Shown here piece after piece: positions 25,301 to 35,806 of a DNA stretch of 64,000 nucleotides. Where the stretch lies: NCBI RefSeq assembly GCF_000801105.2, contig NC_079518.1, positions 22,424,800-22,488,799 of the forward strand, given 5' to 3'. This DNA comes from Raphanus sativus (Eukaryota; Streptophyta; Magnoliopsida; Brassicales; Brassicaceae). The stretch's first letter is position 1. Every line of letters starts with the position of its first letter. The position numbers and the translations under genes are program-made. The notes under the pieces are model-generated. The model saw nothing but the letters and a program-made list of their open reading frames with translations, ran no database searches and was not told the DNA's origin.

Positions 25301-28300
25301 AACACATCAAAGAGCAGTACCAAGAAGATCCAGACTTTGGAGACATCTACAAGCAATGCAAGCAAGCAGCATTTGGATCTTTCTATCAGCATGATGAGTT
25401 TCTATTTAAAGATAAAAGGTTGTGTATCCCACAAGGTTCCATGCGAGACTTGATCTTGAGAGAAGCACATGGTGGTGGACTTATGGGACACTTTGGACGT
25501 GACAAAACCTTGAGTATAGTGGCAGAACACTTCTATTGGCCACACTTGAGAAGAGATGTTGAGAAGCTATGCGCAAGATGCATTGTTTGTCTCAAAGCTA
25601 AATCCAGGTTACATCCTCATGGTCTCTACATTCCTTTACCTATTCCTGACCTACCTTGGGTAGATATTTCCATGGATTTTGTTTTAGGTTTGCCAAAGAT
25701 CAGGAACAAGGACTCCATCTTTGTTGTGGTGGACAGGTTTTCTAAGATGGCTCATTTTATTCCTTGCAATAAGACTAATGATGCTACTCAAACTGCTGAT
25801 TTATTCTTTAAGGAAGTGGTTAAGCTTCATGGTATTCCTAGGACTATTGTTTCTGACAGGGACACAAAGTTCTTGAGCCACTTTTGGAGGACCATTTGGA
25901 GGAAGTTAGGTACCAAGCTCTTGTTCTCTACCACTTGCCATCCTCAAACCGATGGACAAACTGAGGTTGTTAACCGCACTCTATCCACTCTCTTGAGAGC
26001 CACGGTTGGTAAGAACTTAAGGAATTGGCTTGATTGTTTACCTTTCATTGAATTTGCTTATAATAGAGTTCCTCATTCAGCTACTAAACTTTCACCTTTT
26101 GAGATTGTGTATGGTTTTAAGCCAATGACTCCTTTAGATCTCTCTCCTATTCTACCACAAAAGGATCAAATGGTGAGTACTGATGGTGAGACTAAAGCTG
26201 AACTTATGAAGAAAATCCACCAGAAGGTTAAGGAGAACCTAGAGAAGCAAAATGAGCAAAACAAGAAGCAAGGTGACAAGGGAAGAAAGGAGGTTTCATT
26301 TGAACCAGGAGATTGGGTTTGGTTACATATGAGGTCCGAGAGGTTCCCAAAGCAAAGGAAGTCCAAGCTCTCACCAAGAGGAGATGGCCCATTCAAAGTC
26401 TTGAAGAAGATCAATGACAATGCCTATCAATTGGAGCTGCCGGTCGAGTTTAATGTTTCTTCTACTTTCAATGTGTCAGATTTATCTTACTTTCATGCAG
26501 ATGAAACTGTTCTGAGGTCAGAACCTTCTCAAGAGGGAGAGAATGATGAGGACATAGAACCAGACATCAACATCCCCACACTTAGACAAGCTCCAAGGAC
26601 AAGATCAGGAACTAGAGGTGTTACTGCCAGCTTTAACAAAGCCATAGAAGTTCTTCTCATCAAGAGCAACATCAACACCAAGCTAGAAGCCATCACAAAC
26701 CGCATGGATCAATTCACTATAACCGGAGGAGAAGCTAATAAAGATGAAGCTTATGTTATACAAGTTGGTCCAAAGGATGATGATAATATATGGTCCATTC
26801 TTCCTCACAAAGGAATGGTTTCCTTATTTGTCATCACGCCTAAGTGAAACGGTGAGCATTGAGAAGAGAAGAGCAAGCCTTCAAACGACATCACTTGACA
26901 AAATCAAAAGAGGCTCCTCTCCAACGGCTACTTTCTTTTCAAATCTCATCCACATCAAGTAAGTAAGGTAAGTCCATTTACATTATGAATTATATCCTAT
27001 GGTTTATCTTGCAGGGTCTTGAGACATTTTATTTCTTTTATTTCATTTCGTTGAGTCAGGCATTGTTTAGCCTATGCTTTCTTAAGTCCTAGATCGAGTC
27101 TTTGTATTGTTTTTGCTTCAAGACCCCTAGAAGGGCACAACTGCATTGGACACTATATAAGTCCCTTATAAGCAGTCATGTATCTTTAACCTTTATGAAA
27201 TATATGAGTCAGTTTGCCCCTAGCAACTACTAAGCCTTTTGAGAGTTTGTGAGAAGCATTCTTGAGAGCAAATCGTGTTATATCAAGTTCCTCATCATAG
27301 AACTTGTGGTTACACCTCGATCCATCCTTTGGTTGTGTGAATCAATCAAAACCTCACCACATCAAACCATCTCTTTGTCTTTGTTGAGTTGTTTATTCGA
27401 ACAAGCAACTTAGATCCATATCCACATCTATTCCATTGCCATCCATTGAATCATCAAGTTGGTTATACGACCAAGTGGTGTTTCTCATCTCCATTGGTGT
27501 CTTTGCGAGCCTCAATACAACCGGATCCATCATTCAAACCATCCTCTACATCAGATCCTTCCATCTCACTCCTCTTCATTATCAACCGGTTCATTGACCC
27601 TCACCCCTATCCAACCAGCTTGAGCAAGGCCCTCTTTGTGCCTATATCACTACCACTGAATCGATTAGGGATAGAATGACCTTAAAGCACTTCTTATTTC
27701 ATGGCTCACAAATTTATAGTAGCTAGCAGCAGTTCAAGTCTGCAATGATATCACAAACTTCAGATTTAAAAGACTAAATTGGTATCATACTGAAACAAAA
27801 ATATTTTATGATACCAAATGTTTTATGCTCAGATAACACGAATAACAAAAAGTTTAAAATACAGAGACACCAGCAGATGCACATATACATAAATTGGTGA
27901 TGATCAGATAGCTAACCAGTCCGGCAAGGGAAGGAATTTCTAGACGAATTGTCATCATCGCTTGCGTATCTACTAACATCTGTGAACCAAAAAGAGAAAG
28001 AAAAAACAGATAATCATCTTCCAACTCTACTTTTGTAGCTTTGACACCTCAAAGATAGCTACATTTCAAGCTCCCTTTATATAACATTACCTTCTGCTAA
28101 CAGAGATGCAATCCGAGATTCAGCTTGGTAATAATATGTACCTAACATCAACATATCCTGCCAAAAAAAAACTTAAACCAAAACTCTGTTTGATCAGAAC
28201 AATATTCTGATTGGTTTGTTAATCAAAACGAAGAGACCTGAAGATTCACCTGAAGCTCAACTCCATAGTCTAAACGTGACCAATCTCCAAGGATGGAGCG

Positions 28301-28668
28301 TTGGACGCTGCATTTTTGCAGTCGCAAGAAACATCCGTGTGAGATTATCGAATCTATCATTTTGTCTTTAATAGTTTCAATAACTTCCAAATAGTCTCAG
28401 AATATGTATCCATAACAACAAAATTGCAAAGGTGTTTGATTAATATTGTCCTCGAAGGATAACAAAGAAGAAGAGGATTTTATTCTTACTTAAACATCGT
28501 GATCTCTTCTGGCAGCAGGAATAATTTCAGCAAAGTCATTGGAACTCGAATACTGTTTGGTTTATTCGTCTTAGGATCGTAGGAGACTTCTGAGGGGACA
28601 ACGTCTTTTCCATTTGGTTTCTTCGCGGTAAGATCGCCGGAAACAGGTTTTTTACTGTTGGAATTCAT
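20473..28668 (-). CDS. Unrecognised multi-exon gene, split by a retrotransposon in an intron
   Basis: A minus-strand gene can be followed through five exons with GT-AG borders and consistent phase: 28668-28490 (ATG start), 28307-28250 (an alternative donor adds 12 in-frame bases), 28157-28091, 27979-27917 and 20513-20473. The first exon begins [18 protein letters not shown] and contains [17 protein letters not shown]. Later exons give [57 protein letters not shown] and [14 protein letters not shown]. Further coding-like pieces continue to about 20000, but I could not join them in one frame, so the 3' part is unresolved or decayed. The fourth intron contains the complete CRM retrotransposon at 20543-27649. 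I do not recognise the family. The phase match across 7 kb of retrotransposon is the main support for a single gene. Confidence 0.55.
20543..21648 (+). repeat. 5' LTR of the CRM element
   Basis: It is 1106 bp. It contains a TATA box with a likely transcription start about 30 bases downstream, and a copy of the last 100 codons of the polyprotein in its U3 part. An intron-like gtaagt...ttgcag pair (about 20957-21013) follows the stop codon of that segment. Confidence 0.95.
21153..21160 (+). promoter_or_regulatory. TATA box of the 5' LTR
   Basis: ctatataagtccc at 21152-21164 is a strong plant TATA element at a suitable place in the LTR. The same sequence is at about 27154-27161 in the 3' LTR, where it could drive read-out into flanking DNA. 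Confidence 0.6.
21652..21663 (+). other. Primer-binding site (initiator tRNA-Met)
   Basis: TGGTATCAGAGC, complementary to the 3' end of plant initiator tRNA-Met, lies three bases after the 5' LTR. It primes minus-strand DNA synthesis. Confidence 0.95.
22099..26847 (+). CDS. CRM gag-pol polyprotein (1582 aa)
   Basis: One uninterrupted frame. Gag: a Gln-rich stretch (CAA repeat near 22260-22305), a retrotransposon gag domain (about 130-300), and a CCHC knuckle [14 protein letters not shown] at residue 350. Protease: LIIDGGSC around D439 (DGG instead of the common DSG; this variant occurs in related elements). Reverse transcriptase with YFDDIL at 794-799, then RNase H ([13 protein letters not shown]). 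Integrase: HHCC finger and a DDE core with [17 protein letters not shown] and a TDGQTEVVN stretch. Residues from about 1482 to the stop are encoded inside the 3' LTR; this is the region where CRM elements carry the CR motif linked to centromere targeting. No break was seen, so the copy may be competent. Confidence 0.95.
26531..26543 (+). other. Polypurine tract
   Basis: agagggagagaa directly precedes the 3' LTR and is the plus-strand primer site. It lies inside the gag-pol frame, because that frame runs into the LTR. Confidence 0.85.
26544..27649 (+). repeat. 3' LTR of the CRM element
   Basis: 1106 bp, same length as the 5' LTR; the only difference I noticed is C at 27598 (T at the equivalent 21597). 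It encodes the last part of the polyprotein (stop at 26845-26847). A 90-100-codon frame present in both LTRs (from 27389 here) is most likely not a gene. Confidence 0.95.
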
Positions 28669-28726
28669 CGCCTGTGAATTTTTTTGTTTGTTTGTAACAA
28701 ATCTGTGAGAAGAAGATACTTATAAG

Positions 28727-30001
28727 GAGAGTTAGAGAAGAAAGGCGAAAGGAATCCATTAATGAGAACCCCAGAGGATTCATTGCACACTAATGAATTC
28801 GGTGTGGATTGATCCGTTGAGGAAGGGGAAAAGGCGAAGAAAGGAGCTGTCGAAGAGATTCAGAACACTGGTTCTGGGCTTTGATACACATGATTCGAAA
28901 CTGCGATAGGTTGACAAAGCCCATATACATGAATTGCGATTGAAGTCCAGCAGAGCTAAATGACGGATCTGACGTGGACGAAAGCTCATCTCCTATTGGT
29001 CTGAATTAAATTGCTGATGTGGAGGCATTCTCCTTTGATCTTATTAGCTTTTAGTATAGTATTGATTCTTATGATGGATATTAAGGGAATTCTTTTACGT
29101 GAATCTTCGTCTTCTTATTCTCCACTACCGAAGCACAAATGGTGGTTGACCATATGAGATTATGGATATGCAGTAGCAATTAGCAAATGCATGTGTTCTT
29201 GCTTAGATTAATCTATTGTTCGTGTGTACATACTGGTTGGATTATCTGGTGCCCTATATTTCATGAATCACGGATGGTTCTCCTCAAGTAGTGCGGCAGT
29301 TGCGTAGACGGAGGCGAACGGTGGAAGAGGAGAGAAGCGATGAGTGGTTAGAGAGTCGGCGAAACGTTTGGTTTCTTTAAAATGGGCTGATAAGTCGGAC
29401 GCGAAGCAATTACAGTGGTGGTGAATGAAGGATGATAATGAGAAGAATGGTGGTGAAGGAAGGATGAAAAAGAGAAGAAGCGATTATATGATATCATCGA
29501 TAAGGATTTGAAAGTCACGTAAAAAAAGCTAGGATTTGATTCCTCTTATTTTTTATTAAAAAGTCCATCAAATTCTATTATAACTAATTTCTCAAGAAAT
29601 CTACGAGGATATTTCTCAAGTGATTCTTTTCAAATTCTATTTGACAAATCCATAATCGAATAACACTTGATTTTAATTCACTTTGCTCAAATCCACAATG
29701 AATAACACTTGATTTCGTGTCAGATTTAGATTCCATTGAACTCCATTAAATCACCAAATTTAATAACACCATATTAGATCATTATTTTACGATGAGTAAA
29801 CCATTCATTGACGTATTAATGGCGTTGACGAAACGTTTGATAACCCCCCCCCCCCCATTCATCTTCCTTCTTGAGGTCGATCCCTTCTCAAGCAACCCGT
29901 CTCTTCAGTACTAACAAATCCTGTCACGCTCTTCTTTTGAGTCTTTCGATCCCTTCTTGGTTGGTTAGTCTTTAAAGTTGTTGTTTTTTTTTTCTTAAGA
30001 G
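28727..30001. other. Intergenic region between divergent genes
   Basis: It separates the minus-strand unknown gene (start at 28668) from the plus-strand F-box gene and should hold both promoters. A TATA-like ccttataagt (minus strand, about 28718-28727) lies some 50 bases upstream of the first gene. From about 29530 to 29771 the sequence, with repeated ataacacttga phrases, resembles in reverse the ggtgttattgg-type stretch at 15837-15930 and may be a MITE. A run of 13 C lies at 29844-29856. Confidence 0.5.
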
Positions 30002-31451
30002 ATGGACAGAATCAGTAATTTGCCTGATGAACTGCTTGTTAGAATATTATCGTTTATTCCGACGACAAAAGTAGCTGTATCCACAAGCATCCTGTCGAAA
30101 CGGTGGGAGTATCTGTGGATGTGGTTGCCTAAACTCGATTACGGTCGCAAAGATTGTCCAGTCTCTGAATGCGAGAGCCTACGGTGTTTCCTCGACAGAA
30201 AACTGCCGTTACATAGATCTCCGATCATCGAAAGCTTCCGTCTCGAATTGTGTAATTCAGTTTTTAAACCGGAGAACATCAACACGTGGGTTGAAACAGC
30301 TCTTTCTCGCTGCCTACGTGATCTGGATATCTCATTGCATGACGACACCGATCCGCCTAAGTTTCCAAACATACTCCCGAGTGACGTGTTTACTTGCAAA
30401 TCGCTCGTTATCTTGAAACTTGTTGGTGAGATCCTCTTGGACGTTCCTGGACTGGTCTCTCTTCCTTCTCTCAAAACTCTGAAACTTCAGAGACTGAGAT
30501 ACTTCAATGAAGAGACTCTCCAACGGCTTCTATCAAACTGCCCGATTCTTGAAGATCTGGTGGTTGATTTACGTGATTACGATTATGAGTCTGCGGGGAA
30601 GTTGACTGTTGCTGTTCCGTCTCTGCAGAGTTTGTCAATCTATATACCCTATTATCAGGTTCTAGATGGGATTGTGATAGAAACTCCTAACTTAAAGTAT
30701 TTCAAACTTATGGATCACAGTATTAATGATCATTACGTTTTCATCGAGAAGATGTCTGACCTGATCGAGGCATATCTTGATGTTACTTTTACTGATTTGA
30801 AGAGTATCTTTGGATCAATCACACCTGTCAAGAGGCTTTCGATATGTTCAGAGGTAATCATTTTCTAGTTATTAAACTCACTTTAAAAATAAAATAAAAA
30901 AATCGTTTGTCAGTAACTTTTAAGTATCGTACGCAGGCTATTAAGCCTGACGAAGATTTTGTCTTCGACCAACTGGAACACCTGGAAGTATGTATATGCA
31001 CACTCTTTGCCTCGGCGGATCAACTTATCGAGCTGCTCAAAGCCTCTTCTAAGTTAAAGAGTCTAGGCATTTCCTTCTTTGATGTAAGTTTGTTTTGTTA
31101 ACTGTCTTTTTTTTCTTTTTTTTTACGGTCTGATTCACAGTTTGGTCTTTTCTTAGTCTAATTTATGTGTTTTGACATCAGCAACATACGCCTTCTGGTA
31201 TGGTTTTCTGGAACCAACCGACCACCGTTCCTGAATGTATATTGTCGAGTCTACAAAGTTTCAGTTGGTCCAAATACACAGGAGAACCAGAAGAGAGAGA
31301 TGTTGTGGTTTACTTTCTCAAACATGCTCGTCAATTAGAGACTGCAACAATCAAGTCTTCAGAACCGTCAGGTGTTCCAAAATCTGAGATGTTGAACGAG
31401 TTGGAGCTTTCTCCTAGAGCTTCAGCTACATGCCAACTCATGTTTGATTGA
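30002..31451 (+). CDS. F-box/FBD/LRR-repeat protein
   Basis: Three exons joined in frame, 422 residues: 30002-30853, 30937-31083, 31182-31451, with introns GTAATC...CGCAG and GTAAGT...ATCAG. The N-terminus (MDRISNLPDELLVRILSFIP to about residue 50) is a classical F-box with the LSKRWEYLW signature; it binds SKP1/ASK in SCF ubiquitin ligases. Leucine-rich repeats follow (VFTCKSLVILKLVGEILLDV, PSLKTLKLQRLRYFNEETLQ). The last exon carries the FBD-like end (PECILSSLQSFSWSKYTG, VVYFLKHARQLETATI). The length fits this large Brassicaceae family. No break is seen. The substrate is unknown. Confidence 0.9.
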
Positions 31452-31921
31452 GTATTTTGATCTTTTAAAATTGGTCTTGTTCTTCAATTTCTTGTATTTT
31501 CTTGGACTCATTTCGTTTGTCTTCAACTCTGAAAACTTGTTTTTCTACTTAAATATTCTTTCTTGAGTTAAGTTATATGATCATTTGAATTTTTTTTACG
31601 GGTATGTATGTTTATAATTACAGACCGGAGAAAATTGTAGTTGAATAAAATAGAAAAAGAGCACATGTACTGATGTAGACAATGTTAGAGCCATTGAAAA
31701 AGAGGATTCATTCGTGTATGAATAATAATATGATCATGTTAGACTGTCTACTATCCATGTGAGTCTTGGTTGGAGTTGTCTCTATACGATCATGTATTAT
31801 GATGAAGAAAAGAGAACCAAACCAGAGCATTGGAAGTTATATGATCATTTAGAACTTACCAAAATATCATTATTACATGAATAAAATGTAATAATGTTTT
31901 GAGAATCCACTAATGACCAGG
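31452..31921. other. 3' flank of the F-box gene
   Basis: AT-rich 3' UTR and intergenic DNA with no other feature recognised. Confidence 0.5.
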
Positions 31922-32697
31922 AGACGCAGAGATTACATGTAATAATGTCATACTAGATTTTGATCCGCGCTTTTGAAGCGCGGAATATTTTACGATGAAA
32001 AATTTTACTAATAATTTAACAAATATTTTGGTAAATTTTAAAGAGTGTGTATTTAAAATATTTTTGTATTTAAATCAGTATTTTTAAATTCAACCCGATT
32101 GTGATTATACCGGTTAATCCGGAGATCTGACAATTCAATTTATGTTTTTAAAATATTCATATTAAAAAATCACAAAAATCTGAGACTAACCGATTGAACT
32201 GATGGATGACCGATATGTAATCTATTGGATTTAAATTGTAATAGCTTCATAATTTGTAATCTTATAATCGAAATTTTAAAGTTCACTATTTTGCAATTTA
32301 TGATAGTGAACTTTAAAATTATGACATTTATACAAAATTTTAAAGAAAAAATAATAGATATAAAATAACTAAGATTAATTATTGTATTATTTGGAAACAT
32401 TGATAGTAGTATAAAAAAATATTGTTTAGAAACATTGATAGTAGTATAAAAAAAAATATATTGTTTGGAAACATTGATAGTAGTATAAATAAATAAGTAT
32501 ATTGTTTGGAAACATGAATAGTAGTATAAAGAAAGGAACATAAAGTGATTTAATGTATGTTTAACTATAAAGTAGAATGTGTATTTAATTTAAAAACTTA
32601 CAAAATAAATGTTAGGTCCAACAGAATGTTTCTGTTTTAATAAGATAGATTAGTTCCCACTAAAGTCTTAGCATTATTACATGTAATCTCTGCGTCT
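31922..32697. repeat. 26-bp perfect inverted repeat enclosing a Helitron
   Basis: 31922-31947 and 32672-32697 are perfect reverse complements (26 bp, starting agacgcagagattacatg). Only about 30 bases remain between the arms once the Helitron at 31953-32649 is removed. The Helitron therefore apparently landed in the loop of a small palindrome or fold-back MITE. Confidence 0.8.
31953..32649 (-). mobile_element. Non-autonomous Helitron, complete (697 bp), minus strand
   Basis: On the minus strand the element starts TCTATCTTATTAAAACAG (32649 leftwards). It ends with hairpin ccgcgcttcaaaagcgcgg, the spacer atcaaaat and CTAG (31956-31953). Flanks are T at 32650 and A at 31952 on the plus strand, the expected A/T insertion site. 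Inside, 32390-32530 contains about four degenerate copies of a gtttggaaacattgatagtagtataaa-like unit. No coding. Confidence 0.88.
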
Positions 32698-32859
32698 AGT
32701 ATCAATCAATCTGGTTAGTAAAGGATTTTGCAAATTGATCAACCATCTCCACTCCATATGTATTCCTTGTCAAAAATATGAAAATCATCATTTTATGTTA
32801 TTTAGCTTACATGTGGTTTCCCACTTTAGGATTACGCGAGTCCCTTGATATTCAAAAGA

Positions 32860-33156
32860 ACAAGATGTTGGTCTAGTGGTGAGTAGTGGTCTAGAGATAG
32901 AAATCATTGCCTCTGTGACGACCAGTCTTGTCTGTCGGATCTCTGGCTCACAGTCCTGCAGGGTACCGATCCCAAATTCTCTATTATAAGTTTTTACTAA
33001 CTCCATAATTATGTTGTTGGTGAGTCTCGAACCCAAAACCTCATCTTTTAACAACTCTCCCACATGATAAGCTGTCACCAATTGATCCAACCTAATTATG
33101 GAGTTAGTGAGAACTCATAATGGAAGGGTTGGGGCGGTGTCCTGCAGGGCTGTGAA
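32860..33156 (-). repeat. SINE-like repeat with tRNA-type promoter boxes, inverted second copy
   Basis: On the minus strand, a box A-like ggatcaattggtgac (near 33090) and a box B-like gggttcgagactc (near 33020) are spaced as in tRNA genes, suggesting a tRNA-derived SINE or related repeat. A second, diverged copy runs the other way from about 33093 (aattatggagttagtgag...cctgcagggctgtgaa). It resumes at 34040-34065 after being split by the hAT-like element. I could not match it to a named family. Confidence 0.45.
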
Positions 33157-34031
33157 CAGGGCCGGCCCAGAGGGAAGCCACCCAAGCCATCGATTAGGGC
33201 ATCCAATTTAAAGGGGCATATTTTCTATAAATTTTTGTTACTATATAGATAAAATAATTTTATAAGATTTTTTAATTGAAACTATACTTATAGGATATTT
33301 TTACTTATGATATTTTGAAGGCATAATTCAAATACTGAAAAATTCTTTAAAATGATATTCATTCGAACATAAATAGTGGTATTTTACTTATGGAATTAAT
33401 ATTCTACAAGAATCAATGTCACAATAGATTAGAAAACCTACTATAATATTTTTTTGTTAAAGAATGAATGTTATATGACAATATAAATTATTTAGTGGGC
33501 ATTTTTACTTATGATATTTTGAAGGTATAATTCAAATACTGAAAATTTCTTTAAAGTGATATTCATTCGAACATAATTAGTGGTATTTTATTTATGTAAT
33601 TATTATTCTACAAGAATCAATGTCAAAATAGATTAGATCGCCTACTATAATATTTGTTTTTTAAAGAATGATTGTTATATGAAAATATAAATTATTTAGT
33701 GTGCAATTTAGAATATAAGAATATCGATCATCACATATAAAAAAATTTTAAAAGGTAAACATAGTTATTAGTAGTATAACATGTTATTTAAGAGATTACC
33801 TAAATTGATTTTGTTATCAATCAAAACTGTTATAATAATTGTATATTTATTTAATGAATGCTTTTACATAAAAAAATGCAAAAAGTATATTTTAATGTTT
33901 TATATTTACTGTTTTAGTTTAAAATTTTAAATTACTTTTATATTAGTTCTTTTTATAATTTCAATACAAAATATTAAAAGGCATAGTTTTAAAATTGGAT
34001 TAGGGCATTGTTAAACGTTAGACCGGTACTG
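33157..34031. mobile_element. hAT-like MITE (875 bp)
   Basis: The ends are inverted and similar: left CAGGGCCGGCCCAGAG, right (reversed) CAGTACCGGTCTAAC. The 8-bp flanks gctgtgaa (33149-33156) and cctgtgaa (34032-34039) agree at seven of eight bases, the expected hAT TSD. The interior is AT-rich and contains a direct tandem duplication of about 204 bp (starting 33301 and 33505). No transposase is encoded. Confidence 0.8.
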
Positions 34032-34071
34032 CCTGTGAACTAGAGGTCTAACGGACAAGACGGGTTGTCAC

Positions 34072-35056
34072 AGCCTTTTTTTGAGTTTTTCATTGATATA
34101 AATACTGGAGCTCAACTCCTACAACTGGAAGATAAAAGAAACGTGGAGTACAACTCCTACAAACTTGGAATCACAAAGAAAATGGAAATATGGATAAACA
34201 ACCCACTTACTTATTTGCAGGAAATAGAAACAGAGAAGAAGACTTTGTCAAATAACGTAGTCTTGTTGGTAACGTTAATTAGGCTTACGTTTACCTTTGG
34301 GCCTTTGGTCAGTGTGAACCCCATCAAAGTAATTTCGATTTGGCTCCATTTTCTAAAATTTTGGTTTGCTAATTCTGCAATAAAATTACTGAACTGGTAC
34401 ACAAATTAACCTTAAACATTTTTACCAAATAATAAGTCTCAGCCCTACTGTCACTGTTTTTGTTGGGTACTTTTCCTTATTCCTCAAGTTAAGTTTGCAA
34501 AAATATCTGCTCTTTCCAAAACAAAAAAAAAAGTCTAAACAAATGCTACATGTACGCCTGGGACGGATCCGGATATCCGGGATATTTGGGGTATCCAGAT
34601 CTAGATCCGTACCTCTCGAATCCATGATTTTAGTATTCAAATCCGGATCCGTGTCTTCCGGATATCCAGATTTCGGATATCCGTCTAGATATCATGATAC
34701 CTGCAAATATCCGGATACGGATACGGATCCGAATCCGTCAAATAATTAAAAAAAAATATTTTTTAAAATACAAAAAATCTATAAATATTACATAAACTAA
34801 ATATTTTACAAGATTTATAAATGTATTTATGCATATAATTATGCATATAATATTATTAAAATTAAAATTTAATATTATATGATTAATTTTATGTAGAAAT
34901 ATTAATAAATCAATTATAATTATTAATAAAATTTTAAATTTAATATATTTTATAAAAAAATCAGATCCGGATCCGGATATCCAGACCTAAATATCCGGAT
35001 CCGGGCATCCCGGATCTTGGATCGGATCTGGATCTCGGATAATAATTCCAGCCCTA
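34072..35056. other. LINE-tail-like fragment and GGATCC/GGATAT-rich DNA
   Basis: A T-run at 34072 followed by gagtttttcattgatataaatac looks like the 3' tail of a minus-strand LINE; only about 300 bases follow and no domain is recognisable. From 34560 to 34740 and again at 34970-35040 the DNA is a patchwork of ggatccggatatcc-like motifs, which are prone to form palindromes. A 84-codon frame across it is not credible as a gene. Confidence 0.45.
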
Positions 35057-35806
35057 CACTACAAAAAAAGTCCACATTGATAGCATATTACGATAGCTCA
35101 TTTTACCAAACTGCTGTTGTTTGTGTGTAAAAAAAATCGTAACTCTATAATAGCATTATATTAACGCTATGGAAAAGTTTTACTAAGCGGGAAGCTAAAT
35201 GTGATTTTCCGCGTGACACTTAGCGAAAATCAGAAAATTTCCCTCTCTCTCATCTCTCATTTCCCTCTCATATCTCATTTACCTCTCTCATCTCTCTTAT
35301 TTCCCCTCTTTTCTCTTAGAACCCTAGGAAAAATCGATTTCGATTCAACAACTTAGAAACCCTAATTACCTTATTCCAACCACAAATTCATCTGACTTTT
35401 CCATCACATAAGGTATCCTTGCTTCAATTGCGAGGTCTTACTCGATTTCGAGCTCTAATCGTTTTCGATTTTGCCTTGCTTTGGTTTCGTTTTCGATTTT
35501 CTGTTAACACTTGTTCTTGAATCTTTCTCTTTCGGGTTTATCTCGTGTTTGCTTCCTGTTTCGTAGCTGTATCGTTTCTTATTAAGAGTCTACTGTTTCG
35601 GTTTTGTAATAGCTTGAAATCGTGTTTTTTTTTCTGTTTCGTAGCTTGGGTCGTTTCCAGATTAAGAGTCTAGGGTTGCGATTTGCTTTCGTATCATAGA
35701 TAGAATGTAACTATTTGTTTTGTGTTATCTCGTTTCATTTTGATTTGTTTTACTATGAACTGGTTCTTTATGTTACTAAAGGTTTCAATTCAGGATAGAA
35801 AATAGA

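Larger units (their letters stand above)
20543..27649 (+). mobile_element. Complete CRM-clade (centromeric) Ty3/gypsy LTR retrotransposon
   Basis: Two 1106-bp LTRs (20543-21648, 26544-27649) begin TGATGAGG and end in ATCA; TGATG is the usual CRM start. The 5-bp target duplication CTACC stands at 20538-20542 and 27650-27654. A primer-binding site and a polypurine tract adjoin the LTRs, and one long intact gag-pol frame lies between. The polyprotein frame continues about 100 codons into the 3' LTR, a known CRM feature. The LTRs differ at one base that I can see (21597 T, 27598 C), so the insertion is very young. It lies in an intron of a host gene on the opposite strand. Confidence 0.95.

Noticed and set aside
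34495..34749. Frames across the ggatccggatatcc region
   Set aside because: Both strands are open because of the short palindromic repeat; the composition is not coding-like.
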